The translations under genes and the position numbers were made by a program. Positions 11,834 to 22,378 of a stretch of 64,000 nt of DNA are shown here, piece after piece. The notes under the pieces are model-generated. The model was not told where the DNA came from. It was given only the letters and a program-made list of their open reading frames with translations, and did not search any database. Position 1 is the first letter of the stretch. Each line of letters starts with the position of its first letter. The DNA comes from Dolomedes plantarius (taxonomy: Eukaryota > Arthropoda > Arachnida > Araneae > Dolomedidae): NCBI GenBank assembly GCA_907164885.2, contig OU015490.1, positions 10,456,516 through 10,520,515 on the forward strand, read 5' to 3'.

Positions 11834-13339
11834 CAATATGAATAATTCATTAACATGTATACGAAGACAACATTTGTGATTTTTTGTAAGCAGATGCATT
11901 TTATCGATTCGCTTGCACATTCCGTAAGAAATTCCATCAAGCAATAAGGATAGTAAAAACTTATTGCTTTAAAACCTTATTGTTTCCCTGCTATCAATGT
12001 AGAGGGGAAGAAATTTGTTTGCATATTTACAAGTGGTGGTAAAGGATAAAAACAGATAAAAGGATAAAGGCAATTTTTATAGCGGGAAATCGAAAGGGGA
12101 ATTTCTCCTTTTTTCAAAAGTTTTAATGCATTTTTTCCCTCTTTCTGATTTATTTACCCATATCATAAACAAATTCCATATGTTTCCTTAGTTTTTGTTG
12201 TTCAGCGAATGGATGTCTGGAAACTTTTTATTCAGCCTTAAAATTGAGTTTCATATAATCCTAAAAAACGGCCATAAAAAAATTCTATAATAACAAGTAT
12301 TTCCCACTTCCTTCAAATAAATACTCTTCAAGTAAATTATGCTTCATTTTGAAATGCCTCGGTGTAAAAAGCAATTTATATTTTGAATTTTATCGATTTT
12401 ACCACCCGATAGAGTTATTGCGGTAATCTTAATACTAGACACTCACAACAGAAAAATACTTTTTTATGTACACCACTCAACTCTTTTACGATTTTGTAAT
12501 TTCATGGAGCGATTATTTCAATTGAATGCACCTTAGGAAAAAGGGTATTTCTATTTTATTGAGCTATGTGGGTTTCAGATTTTTCTCTCTTGATATATAT
12601 TTTAGTGACTCTTGGAAGGCATTTCATAAAGGTTTTACTATTCCTTGCTATAAAACTCGAAGGTTTTTCTTTTGATTAGAAGTTGTACCAAATTGTCTGC
12701 ACTCGGTGTAACATGGCGTTAAAAGACATGAACTGCTGTTTCCCATAATGACCTATTTTATACAATTTTTGTAAAGAATTTTTTAGGTTTGAAACTCAAG
12801 ACTAAAACGGTACATTGTTCCGTTTACGACATAAACTGAGATTTTTATAAAAAAAAGTATTTTATAACATAAATTTAATAGAAAAAGTTTGAAATTCCTT
12901 AATTTAATGTATTATGTTCTTTTAAATTGTTACACTAGTACAAAACCTAAGAAATCAAATCATAGAGTCGAAAAAATACTATTTTTGAATATTAAAGAAC
13001 CTTTCTCAGTTATTGAAAAATTCATCATGTCCCTTTCAAACTTCCCCAAAAAAACCTTCAGTAAATAAATTTGAGTCTTTAATTAACTTTTTCAAATCAT
13101 TCGACTTTAAGATTCTGTTAAGGTGAAAATTCTTGCATGGACATTCATTTAAGGGGACAAGAGACCTCCAACCTAATTTTCTAAAATTTTCAATATTTTA
13201 CTCTGATATACAAAATGAGAATACTTAATGTTCTCTTGTACTACGTTAAAGACACTTAGAATTCACAAATAAGTAGTTTGACTCTTTCTCAAAAAATTCT
13301 ACAAAAATGCTAGAATTTTCCAACACAGTTTGTGAGCAT
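11834..13339. other. AT-rich unannotated region
   Basis: No supported gene. 'tttaaggggacaagagacc' at about 13151 resembles the left terminus of the TTAA-flanked MITEs elsewhere in this window, but no partner end was found. The downstream part of the LINE at 13340-13935 might have lain here, but I cannot recognise it. Confidence 0.5.
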
Positions 13340-13935
13340 TAAATTTTGCTCTGATTCCTTACCAATTTCTCAGGATTGTTAATTAAAGTATTTTCCAGAA
13401 ACCTGTGCATCAATCTTTGAAACCACAAATTTTTAAAATTTATAGACCATGAAATAAAGCAAAAATATAAAAAGCATTTTATCCATGCCATCCCATTTAT
13501 TGGAATGGACATTAAAATCTCCAAATACTATAGTTTATTTTATTCAAATTTACGATATCTAGGATTTATTATTTGAAGGATTTAATACTGAAAGGATTTT
13601 GAAATGTTTCCAATCACTTAACCTCAAAAATTCCTACTTCCTCTAGTAGTTTATCTTGGTAAGCTCAAGCCTGGAAATGGGCGAATTCTTAACACCAATG
13701 ATAATCCCATAGGCCATTTTGGGGGTCTTTTTTCCAGTGAAAACAGCGTAAATACAGGAAATCTGCAGAAAACCAAATGCTTTTCAATGGTATTTGCTTC
13801 CATAATGGCAAACAGATCAATATTGAAGTCTATGATATTTTTGATAAGTTCAGTCCTTTTCGTCTGTGCCAGTCCACCAGTATTCCAATGCAGCAGTCGC
13901 AAATGATCCTCTTCTGGACTGCCTCTCGTCTTCTT
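13340..13935 (-). pseudogene. Non-LTR retrotransposon ORF2 relic, endonuclease (EEP) domain
   Basis: Read on the minus strand from about 13935, the frame gives LLHWNTGGLAQTKRTEL, then IDLFAIMEAN, the N-terminal signature of the AP-endonuclease-like domain that nicks target DNA for LINE insertion. The acidic E of the 'MEAN' motif is metal binding in this family. Near 13720 the frame breaks; a second frame gives GIIIGVKNSP. Further on, GDFNVHSNKWDG at about 13510-13475 matches the conserved GDFNxH active-site motif. The order of motifs is correct. No reverse transcriptase follows, so only the endonuclease part survives. Confidence 0.75.
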
Positions 13936-14075
13936 CTACATTTTAATTTCCGGTAAACGTATGAAGTATACTTAATGTTATATAGTATCCAATGAGGTTT
14001 GAGGAGAAGCTTGATAGTCTACAATGCAGTCTACAATGTAGACTAAACAATGTAGTCTACAATGCAGATGTTAAC

Positions 14076-14127
14076 TTAACGCCTTTGGACGAATTGTAAA
14101 CGCTACATAGTCGTCCAAAGACGTTAA
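14076..14127. repeat. Small hairpin bounded by TTAA
   Basis: TTAACGCCTTTGGACGA on the left is answered by TCGTCCAAAGACGTTAA on the right with about 18 bases between. Each end carries TTAA. It could be a minimal TTAA-target MITE relic or an excision scar. It is too small to classify. Confidence 0.5.
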
Positions 14128-14274
14128 AGGGGTACATTTTGAGGAGATGAAACTATCAACTGCACCCCTTAATTGAAGATATAATTTCTAATAAGATAAG
14201 ACTTCTTGTATAATAAGATAAAAGGAAGTCGTAAAATAAAAATTCTATTTACGGCACAGCGAATGATCAGTCAT

Positions 14275-15444
14275 TCAAATGAACTCATTTCGCGTAAGGA
14301 AAAGCAAATGCAGTTAGTAATATCTTCGGTCAGCTGATCATCCACACCAGGATTTATGATTTCTATACGGCGCGTGACAGTTCTACGCGAAAGTTGTACG
14401 TCTTTAATTGCGGACATAGTTTAATTTTTGTTCTTGAATAAATTAAATAATGAATCGCTGCCTTCCAGAAACTTTTTTTTTATGATTTCTCCATCTGCGA
14501 AAGGTTTCTTATTTTTTACTAACACATGACTTACACGAAAAGATGCAACTGTTGCAGCCTTAGATATAGCATTGGGTTTAATAAAATATGATTGTTGTCC
14601 GATAAATTGCGATTTAAATTCTTTTAACTTTTGTTTACGCAATTCGCTTTTTAACGGAAAATCTGTATCAAAACTTCCATGCATGCTTTTGAAAGGCTTT
14701 TCAACGTTTCCCTTTTTTGGAAGTCCCACACTTGCATACCATTTATAGCACACACATTTTACATTCACCATTGTAAAGAAAAACAGTTCTTCCCATCTAT
14801 ATATTTAAGTTGCTAAGTCGACTTTTTGGGCAGTCCGTGAGAGAAAACTACTGCAACCAATGACTTATTTTTGGTCTTAAACGAAAGATTGTAGTCTGTA
14901 AATGTGTCAAATTTGGTTTTTGTAACCGCAATTTCTATTAATGAGCGATAATTTACAATTAAAAAATTTATTTCTGCGCATGCTCAGTGGCATGATTAAA
15001 TCTGTCTCTATAAACTCACTGTTTCAACGTATGTTCAGTGACATGTTTTAATGATTAACACATTTACTCCGAGGAATCTCTCTAGATCTTCCTCTGCCAT
15101 TTTTATTTTTATGATAATTACGTTTCTGAAATATAAGATTAAACCTCATGGAAATTGTTTATTTCGCGCTGCTTAATGAGCGATAATTTACAATTAAGAA
15201 AAATTTCTTTCTGCGCATGCTCAGTGATATGTTTTAATCTGGCTTTAGTAAGCCCGATACCGCTTAAACACATTAATTTGTTTCTGCGCATTATTATGAT
15301 TTTCAACATTTGGCAATGATGTGTTGAGTATAATTTGTGTATTAGTGCATTCATTTACTATCTAGCCGTCCTGTTTTGACGGGCACCAAAAAGTTCTGTA
15401 TTAAAATTGTATGTTTTTCTTTTCTTAACACTTGTCTTCGACAT
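14275..15444 (-). pseudogene. hAT-type (ZBED/GTF2IRD2-like) transposase N-terminal part, split by a Helitron
   Basis: The minus-strand protein starts MSKTSVKKRKTYNFNTE at 15444, stops at the Helitron edge (15393), and resumes at 14795 with WEELFFFTMVNVKCVCYK. It goes on with SMHGSFDTDFPLKSELRK, ATVASFRVSHVLVKNKKPF and DGEIIKKKF. This order is typical of hAT-derived ZBED and GTF2IRD2-like proteins: zinc-finger-like region, then the ATxASFxVS...KPFxDGE block. A stop at 14421 interrupts it, and the same frame continues as KDVQLSRRTVTRRIE, the next block of the family. Nothing is recognisable past about 14275, so the catalytic core and C-terminal dimerisation domain are missing. Removing 14796-15393 keeps the frame open across the join. 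Confidence 0.78.
14796..15393 (+). mobile_element. Non-autonomous Helitron, family B copy 1 (inside hAT ORF)
   Basis: The 5' end is A|TCTATATATTTAAGTTGCT; the 3' end has the hairpin GCCGTC-ctgtttt-GACGGG and stops before T at 15394. The last bases are AAAG where copies 2 and 3 have CTAG, so the terminal motif has mutated. The A|T footprint is confirmed because excision restores the hAT reading frame exactly. The interior has the sub-repeat TGCGCATGCTCAG at 14974 and 15212, with a decayed version near 15025. No protein is encoded. Confidence 0.87.
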
Positions 15445-15631
15445 TGTACCCCTCTTTTTAAATATAACAGATTACAATTTTTACTACAAAAACACAAGTA
15501 ACACAAAATTGTCAAGTTGAATGTTTGAACAACTGTGAGCGACTGCTAGACCATGGAGCGTGGACGTATTCAATGCAGCGAGCAGCGAACATATGTGAAC
15601 CGATGAATCTGTAACCGACGTATGTACTTAA

Positions 15632-16377
15632 GGGGATTCAAGACCCTTAAGTCGAGGAAATAAGGCATATTTTCATACTTTTTGACTCTTTGTAACTATT
15701 TCAATTTACTTCCAATTTTTCCAATTTTTATGTATATGATAAATTGATATATTTATTGGAATAAACAAATTTTCAACTCTCAAAACAATTTTAAATAATT
15801 TTTGTTAAATACTTTAGATATAACTTGTTTTTTAAGTATTTTTATTGTATACTGGTTTGCGCGCAGAACTATGAAATTTATTTTGCACTTAAATGTATAA
15901 TTTCTGTTTTATATTTAAAATAAATAATTCAAAATACACTTGAACATAAAATATTCAACATTAAACTATTTTTCAATTTTTTTAAAACTGCTCAATATAT
16001 GTTTAAAAGTTCTTAAATTTTTGCATTAATTTACCCCTAAAGAAATAACAAAATGTGCAGTGATTGCAATAATTCTAGGTCAGACGCAATAAGATAACAT
16101 GATTATGCAGTGATAAAATTTTCATGGAATTATGTTTCATAGTTTTTGAGATATCAGTTGCGGAATGATGCAAAATTACATTTCGAAAAAATGAGTTTAA
16201 AATTTTTCTTCCCATAAACTTGATCTGTAATTAAATATTTAGAATATCAATATCTCCGGAACTAAGTGGAATATTTTCATGCGGTTTGCTTTATTTTGTT
16301 CAGAAATTATCAGGCTTTAACGCATATTTTTTTTCAAAAAAGCGAATGTTTTAAAGATTTAAGGGTAGTGATTCCCC
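15632..16377. mobile_element. TTAA-flanked MITE (piggyBac-like target)
   Basis: TTAA at 15628-15631 and at 16378-16381 flank the element. Its ends are GGGGATTCAAGACCC and, on the other strand, GGGGAATCACTACCC. TTAA duplication with short GC-rich ends is the footprint of piggyBac-type elements. The 746-bp interior is AT rich with no coding frame, so it is non-autonomous. Similar TTAA footprints flank 46701-47359 and, less clearly, 47939-48488. Confidence 0.72.
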
Positions 16378-16381
16378 TTAA

Positions 16382-16857
<476 letters not shown>

Positions 16858-18075
16858 CACTGAAGTGCCACTGAATTAGGGATACCTACCTAGTAACGAG
16901 TTGGACCTCCTCTGACCTTGATAACGGCTGCCACACGACGAGGCATAGATTCAACAAGTTTCTGGAAATGTTCCACGGAATGGCTTGCCAAATATTGGCT
17001 AAAGATGTCCATAATTCAGTAAGGTTCTTTGGTGCTGTGTGATGGCCTTTCACGCCTTGTTCCAAAACATCCCAAAGATGCTCAATAGGATTTAAGTCTG
17101 GGCTTCTAGGTGGCCTATTCATGACAGAGAAGTCAGAGGAATGCTCATCCAACCAGCCAGAAGCCAACCGGGACTTGTGAGAGGTACAGTTGTCTTGCTG
17201 GAAAACTCCATTACCGTGCGGATAACAGAACAGCATAAACGGATGGAGGTGATCACCCAGCAACTCTACGTACCGAATTGCATTGAGGGAGGTTGGTACA
17301 CGCACCAAAGATCCCAAACTGTGCCACGAAAAAACACCCCAGACCATGATTGAGCCACCATGCCCTTTGTACAGTTCCAGCCAGGCATGCAGGATCCATG
17401 GCTTCATGAGCCTGACGCCATATTCTCAGCCTCCCGTCGGCGTTAAGTAGTCGGAATCGAGACTCATCACTCCATGCTACTCGTTTCCAGTCCTCTACAC
17501 TCCAGTCTCTGTGCTCTCTTGCCCAGGCAAGACGTGCAGCCCGATGGCGAGTATAGAGCAATGGTACTCTCGTAGGTCGACGACTCCCGAAACCCATACG
17601 GTGAAGCGAGCGCTGCACAGTCCGTTTACTGACTGTACGACTGGCACCGTCATTAAACTGGGTGGTAATTTGAGCTAATGTTTGGCTTCACTGGCTACGT
17701 ACAATAAGCCTGAGCCGTCTCTCACCACTTACTGTCAAGGCTAATTGTCCTTTGCAGCTTGCCCGATCGCTAGTTTTTTTTCCACCTATACATGTATTCT
17801 TGGTATACTCTTGACTCTGTCACCCTTGAAAATCCTAGCTGTCTGACGATTTCGGAAATTGAATGGCCGATGCGTCGCGCACCTACGATTTGTCCGCGAT
17901 CGAAGGCGTCTAAATCAGGCAGTTTACCCATACTAGTAATTTCAACAACTAATTCAGAACAACCATAGTACGCTCTATATATGCAGTTACCACAGCTCCC
18001 TCACTTGCGCATACATGATGCGCAGCGCTACACAATTTGCATAGGCTTTGCTATCCCTAATTCAGTGGCACTTCA

Positions 18076-18078
<3 letters not shown>
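16858..18078 (-). mobile_element. Tc1-like element, family 1 copy B
   Basis: Same family as 7356-8599 and in inverted orientation. The ends CACTGAAGTGCCACTGAATT face each other as a perfect inverted repeat over at least 20 bp, flanked by TA on both sides. Length is 1221 bp. The transposase frame runs on the minus strand and is broken in several places. Confidence 0.93.
16890..17931 (-). pseudogene. Tc1-like transposase, at least three frameshifts
   Basis: The start MGKLPDLDAFDRG is at 17931. The helix-turn-helix reads GHSISEIVRQLGFSR. A one-base insertion near 17784 ends the first frame in YMYRWKKN-stop. The catalytic domain resumes with VQRSLHRMGFGSRRPTRVP and WSDESRF (first Asp). An extra A near 17372 shifts the frame again, after which VFQQDN (second Asp) and LNPIEHLWD (Glu) follow, again 36 residues apart. 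A missing base near 16985 turns IPVEH into IPWN and shifts the C-terminus. The catalytic triad is present but no complete frame exists. Copy A supplies the aligned frame that locates each break. Confidence 0.9.
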
Positions 18079-18110
<32 letters not shown>

Positions 18111-18252
18111 CTTTATTAAGCAAGAAATTGAAAATATCCTTACATTCCTAACAAAATACAAAATATTCTTTTCTCAAAATCCGCCCATAAATTTGAGATA
18201 GTCTTACCGTCCTCACCGGACAATGAGACACACCTAAATTTTATAGTCCGAA
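18079..18252. mobile_element. (TA)n tract and truncated TIR element
   Basis: TA repeats (18079-18105) lead into 'ttatctttattaagcaaga', 'aaaatacaaaatattctt' and a right terminus reading TTTACTGTATTTTTCGGACT on the minus strand. The same internal block and a similar terminus occur in the element at 42745-44081. The left part is missing, so this is the right portion of the same family, with the TA tract as its interior and Tc1 copy B beside it. Confidence 0.6.
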
Positions 18253-18317
18253 AAATACAGTAAATATAAATAAACGAAATTTTATCTAGTAAAATGGTAC
18301 GATAAACATTTTTTTAA

Positions 18318-18835
18318 TTACTTGTAGGGTTCGCGTGTTGCTCAGATGCAAATTTCTGGTAGCTGCGCAGGGCAGGCCAGTCGAAGTGAGTTCAGAGCAG
18401 GTGTCTGGTCTATTTAAGTGACACACGTTGAGTTGGCAAGAGCCCAAGAAGGGAGTGGAGATTTGTACGGTAGTACGTTACGCTATTAGTAGGGATACGG
18501 AGAGGCGAGAAAAGTTGGATTGAAGGTGATAGCGGTATTTAACTGATAGAGCACGTATTAGTATTTAGCCTAGGTGGCTGCACGATTTCGATTTTTATTT
18601 CAAAGCCCGATGGTTACGGGTATTATTAGTGAACGTATATTCTGCCCGAAAGGGTTCATTACGACTTTAAAGTTCAGTTTCTTAGTACCGCAAGTACTGT
18701 TGTATTATTATTTGAAGTCCCAAGTCGGTCTATGTTAGTCTACCTCTACGTAGAATAAAGAAGGAATTATTTATGTTTATGCCTCTTACTTTATAGTGTG
18801 CCTGGACCGTTAGAGGATTGCAGGGTAAATAAGAA
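18318..18835 (+). other. LTR-like regulatory stretch, unassigned
   Basis: This stretch is less AT rich than its flanks. It has a TATA-like 'tctatttaag' near 18410 and an AATAAA signal in 'gaataaagaagg' near 18758, about 350 bp apart, in the order expected for the U3-R part of an LTR. A possible start is TGTAGGG at about 18326 and a possible end TTGCA near 18825. I found no target duplication, primer site or second copy, so a solo LTR is only one possibility; a promoter plus short transcript is another. Confidence 0.35.
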
Positions 18836-18861
18836 ATAGAACCACATATACTTAAAAGAAA

Positions 18862-19702
18862 CTAGTTGATACCCGTCAAAACATGACGGCTAGATAGTAA
18901 ATAAATGTATACTAACACACAAATTTTACTCACCACATCATTGCGAAATGTTGAAGATCATAATAATGCGCAGAAACAAATTACTGTGGTATAAGCGGAC
19001 TCGTGCATGGTGAGTATCTAAAGCCAGATTTAAAAATGCCACTGAGCATGCGCAGAAAGCAATTTTTTTTAATTGTAAATTATCGCTAATTAAACAGCGC
19101 GAAATAAACAATTTCCGTGAGATTTAATCTTATATTTCACAAACATAATTATAAAAATAAGAATGGCAGAGAGAGATCTAGAGACACTCCTGGGAACAAA
19201 CGTGTTTATCATTAAAACGTGTCACTGAGCATGCGCAGAAACAGTGAGTTTCTAAAGACATATGTATGCATGCTTTTCAGCATACGTAGAAATCAATTTT
19301 TAACTGTAAATTATCGCTCATTAATAGAAATTCCGGTTACAAAAACCAAATTTGACAGATCTACAGATTACAATTTCTCGTTTTAGACTAATATGAAGTA
19401 ATTTTTTTTTTCAATGCGGAGGCACTTTGTCACGAAGACATGCACCTATAATTCACCGCAGCTTTGCAGGCCATTTTATTATAGGGGCGCCATATTTGCA
19501 GACCAGCATTGCCCCCTAGGAAGGGACGACACAAACGGAGGCATTTTAGTGGCGCTTCTCCAGGATTCGATCTGAGCACCCTCAGCACCGAAAACCAGCG
19601 CGCTGTACCACAAGGCCGCCACGGCCATATGAAGTAAATTGATGTCGTAGTTTTCTCTCATGGACTGACCAAAAAGTCGGCTTAGCAACTTAAGTATATA
19701 GA
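18862..19702 (-). mobile_element. Non-autonomous Helitron, family B copy 2, with nested SINE
   Basis: On the minus strand it begins TCTATATACTTAAGTTGCT (19702 downwards) and ends ATCAACTAG at 18862, after the hairpin GCCGTC-atgtttt-GACGGG. Flanks are A and T as expected. It is longer than copies 1 and 3 (841 against 598 and 588 bp) because a SINE of about 225 bp and its 11-bp target duplication are inserted at 19391-19637. Confidence 0.88.
19402..19626 (-). mobile_element. tRNA-derived SINE, family 1, nested in Helitron B2
   Basis: On the minus strand the head reads GGCCGTGGCGGCCTTGTGG, then TACAGCGCGCTGG (box A-like) and CAGATCGAATCCTGG (box B-like), spaced as in tRNA genes, so it would be transcribed by RNA polymerase III. 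The 3' tail is poly(A), seen as a T run at 19402-19411. It is flanked by a perfect 11-bp duplication, ATATGAAGTAA, at 19391-19401 and 19627-19637. A relative with a similar head is at 62008-62268. Confidence 0.85.
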
Positions 19703-20863
19703 TGTTTTAGATGTATTTGTTAATTGTCAATTGAGATAATCCTATCTAATGCTCTGCACCCCGAAGAACTGTAACTATAATCCCGAAACTAACTGACATA
19801 TATATTCTCTTTTTCGTATTTTAAGAAACTGGCATTTACTCATTCATAAAAAATATTAATGTTAAAGAAAAAGGAAAAAAATTATATTAAAGTCCTTAAA
19901 ACATTAATTTAATTTTTTAATATTAATAATAAAAATTTTAACACCAAACTTGATTGATACTGTAAAAAACAGAGCACTTAAATTAGATACAATGATAGAA
20001 TGTCAAAAAAAAATTTAATGTTCTAAAAAAATTACTCAACAGTACCTCAATACATTTCCACCGAGGCAGTGAAAGGAATGTAGAGTATTTTAGACGCCTA
20101 TTCGAAGTATAATACGGCGAAATAATTATGATATCCAAATTATAACAGACGAAGTCGGCTTATGTTCAAAGCTTACAGGTTTCCTAGCGTTTAATAACCC
20201 ATTACTTGCCTTTTATTTGTCTCAATACTCTAATACAATGCTTCAAATAACCGACGCATTTATTTCATACCTGGGAATTCTACCTTTGATTGCTGTGTAG
20301 ATTCCGAAATAGTCTGGGATATGTTTCATTCCGTATGACATTGTGATTGAATTCTATAAACTACGGCTTTGATACTGATTGCGTTAGACATCGCAATGTT
20401 ATAAAAATCGAAACGAATATTTATTCTCCTTTCAATAAACAATAACTGCGAATCTTGCTGAATATTGTAAAGTATAGTAAGAAATTTATTTTAAGCAAAT
20501 GTTTCAGAATTTTTAGGTGCACACATTTTGTTTACTTTCATCTGCGTAGGTGTTACTTTTATTTTGTAAAAGAGGGCATTGCATTTTATCCTATTATACA
20601 GACAATATTTATGCTGGTCTTTGTTAAAACATTTTGCAATATTTCCAAACGATGTGACATCCGGCGTTTTCCTCTGCTTTAACGCTACAAGCGGGCGCGC
20701 CAACTTTTGGAACACCAGCAGGCGTGCGTGGCACAAAGTGCAACGTCTCTTTGAACCTTGATTATTCCTTTTGTAATAAACTTTTTCTTTTGAAATTGAA
20801 AATAATGATTCTGAGTTTTATGACAAGATATAAAATGTGGATAATATTGAGATATATTTATAA
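19703..20863. other. Mostly AT-rich region, possible piggyBac C-terminal relic near 20690-20790
   Basis: Most of this shows no gene. On the minus strand near 20775-20715 the frame NNQGSKRRCTLC could be the start of a cysteine-rich domain like the one ending many piggyBac transposases, and it lies on the far side of the Helitron that interrupts the piggyBac relic at 21540-21805. The link is weak because intervening stops are present. A GC-rich patch at 20688-20745 is the only compositional feature. Confidence 0.35.
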
Positions 20864-21539
20864 CTAGCTGAAAACCCGCGCTTCGCTACGGAGTATATTC
20901 AAATTAAATACAACGGTAAATGTATGCAATTAATGCCAAAAAAAATAAATATATATATCTATAATAAATGCGACAATCAATATATACAATTGATGTAAAA
21001 AAATATTTATATATATATATTTATAAAAAAATCAGAAGGAATATTTTTTTTGGATAATATCCAATCGTCTGCTGCGTTAGAAAGAAAAAATGTTTTTTTT
21101 TGTCTATTTAGTTGTTACGCACGTGACGATAAATTTATTGAAAGTACCAGAAAAAGAAATCACGTGATCAGCATTTAATAAATTAAATTCTAAAAATTAA
21201 TCTTTAAAAATTCACCAGAAATCAGAAAATGGAGGTAAAAGCTCGAAAAAAATTTCATTTTGAAGGAATTTTTATGATCTTTCTCGTGATATAAATTTTA
21301 TTATCCTCAAATTATTACTTTAAATACAAACTTAAAAAAAGTTACAAAAACAGCTTAAGAATTTAATTTTAAAATATCTAAGAATAATTTTTCAAAAAAT
21401 CTTTCTTAGTGCACCCCTACACCATAAGAAGAATCGCCATGCAAAATTTCAGCCCTTTAGGTCCAGCGGTTTGGTCTGTGCGTTGTATGTCAGTCAGTGA
21501 ATGAATGAGTCAGTTACGGAACTGTTTATTATATATAGA
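20864..21539 (-). mobile_element. Non-autonomous Helitron, family A copy 2 (full length)
   Basis: Reading the minus strand, it starts TCTATATATAATAAACAGTT, continues with 'gaccaaaccgctggacctaa' and 'gctgaaattttgcatggcg', and ends GGGTTTTCAGCTAG at 20864. The phrase near the 5' end is typical of Helitron leaders. The flanking bases are A (20863) and T (21540), the expected insertion footprint. Length is 676 bp with no protein encoded. It defines both ends of the family. Confidence 0.9.
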
Positions 21540-21805
21540 TTAAAGGCCACAGAATGCAGATAGAATCGCCTTATTTCAAAACTGTCAGGTTTCTGGGATC
21601 TAAGGACAGCTTGCGAATTGATTCCAATTATGTCCAAAAACCTAAAAAACAATGGGATTGATCCTCTTCGTGATATGCGGGATACCATGTAATAGCTGCA
21701 CATTGGATCGACTACATCAACTCCTTCTTTTGTTGTATTGTAATCCAGTATAATTGATGGTACCATTGTTAAATCACGACTAACAATGAATGAAAAGGAA
21801 TACAA
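21540..21805 (-). pseudogene. piggyBac-like transposase fragment cut by a Helitron
   Basis: The minus-strand frame reads VPSIILDYNTTKEGVDVVD, then MCSYYMVSRISRRGSIPLFF and FLDIIGINSQAV. This matches the part of piggyBac transposases around the last catalytic Asp (the GVDxxD motif) followed by the arginine-rich stretch and the LD...N motif. The frame runs to LHSVAFN at the edge of Helitron A2, which interrupts it at 21539/21540. The upstream catalytic parts are not recognisable. It is unrelated in close sequence to the piggyBac relic at 38170-39246. Confidence 0.72.
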
Positions 21806-22091
21806 CGGTCGGAAAACAAGACCTGTATTAGAAAGGGTGTAGATATAAATAGAAACTTTTTAGAATATTCAAACCTTACATGTAAAAACAAACCATTCAA
21901 AATTACGAAAATGCTGCACTTTGTACACGGGCGTGCCCTATGAACGGTTAATCTTATCTCAAATCTTAGTCAAATATAATATGAATCAAACTGCAACGTT
22001 TAAAGCTGCCAAGGACACAAAATTCTCGAAAAATAAAATTGCGTCTTTTTCATTTATATGCTCAAAACATATTGTAGATACTTAAAAATTA

Positions 22092-22375
22092 GGCCGTCTG
22101 CACACGGAGCAACTCAAAAGAAACTGAGAAACTGATAACTGACTCAAATCACAAACCACTCCGTGATGAGTCGCAACCTATGTAATTGAATGGAGCCACG
22201 CACACGGCGCAACTGGTTACAAACCCGTCCGACGGGTTTGTAACCAGTCGGACGGGTTATAACATAGGTTGCGACATAGGTTACATAGGTTACATAGGTT
22301 GCGACTCATCACGGAGTGGTTTGTGATTTGAGTCAGTTATCAGTTTCTTTTGAGTTGCTCCGTGTGCAGACGGGC
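22092..22375. mobile_element. Palindromic PIF/Harbinger-type MITE
   Basis: Flanked by TTA on both sides (22089-22091 and 22376-22378), the target duplication of PIF/Harbinger elements. The ends GGCCGTCTGCACACGGAGCA and GCCCGTCTGCACACGGAGCA (minus strand) match except at the second base, and the inverted arms extend about 95 bp (ACTGATAACTGACTCAAATC, ACTCCGTGATGAGTCGCAAC). The loop has its own palindrome around 'gtccgacgggtttgtaac' and a triplicated 'acataggtt' at 22268-22300. There is no coding sequence. Confidence 0.8.
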
Positions 22376-22378
22376 TTA

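Noticed and set aside
18318..18835. Complete LTR retrotransposon
   Set aside because: TATA-like and AATAAA signals exist but there is no paired LTR, primer-binding site or gag-pol; kept only as a low-confidence LTR-like stretch.
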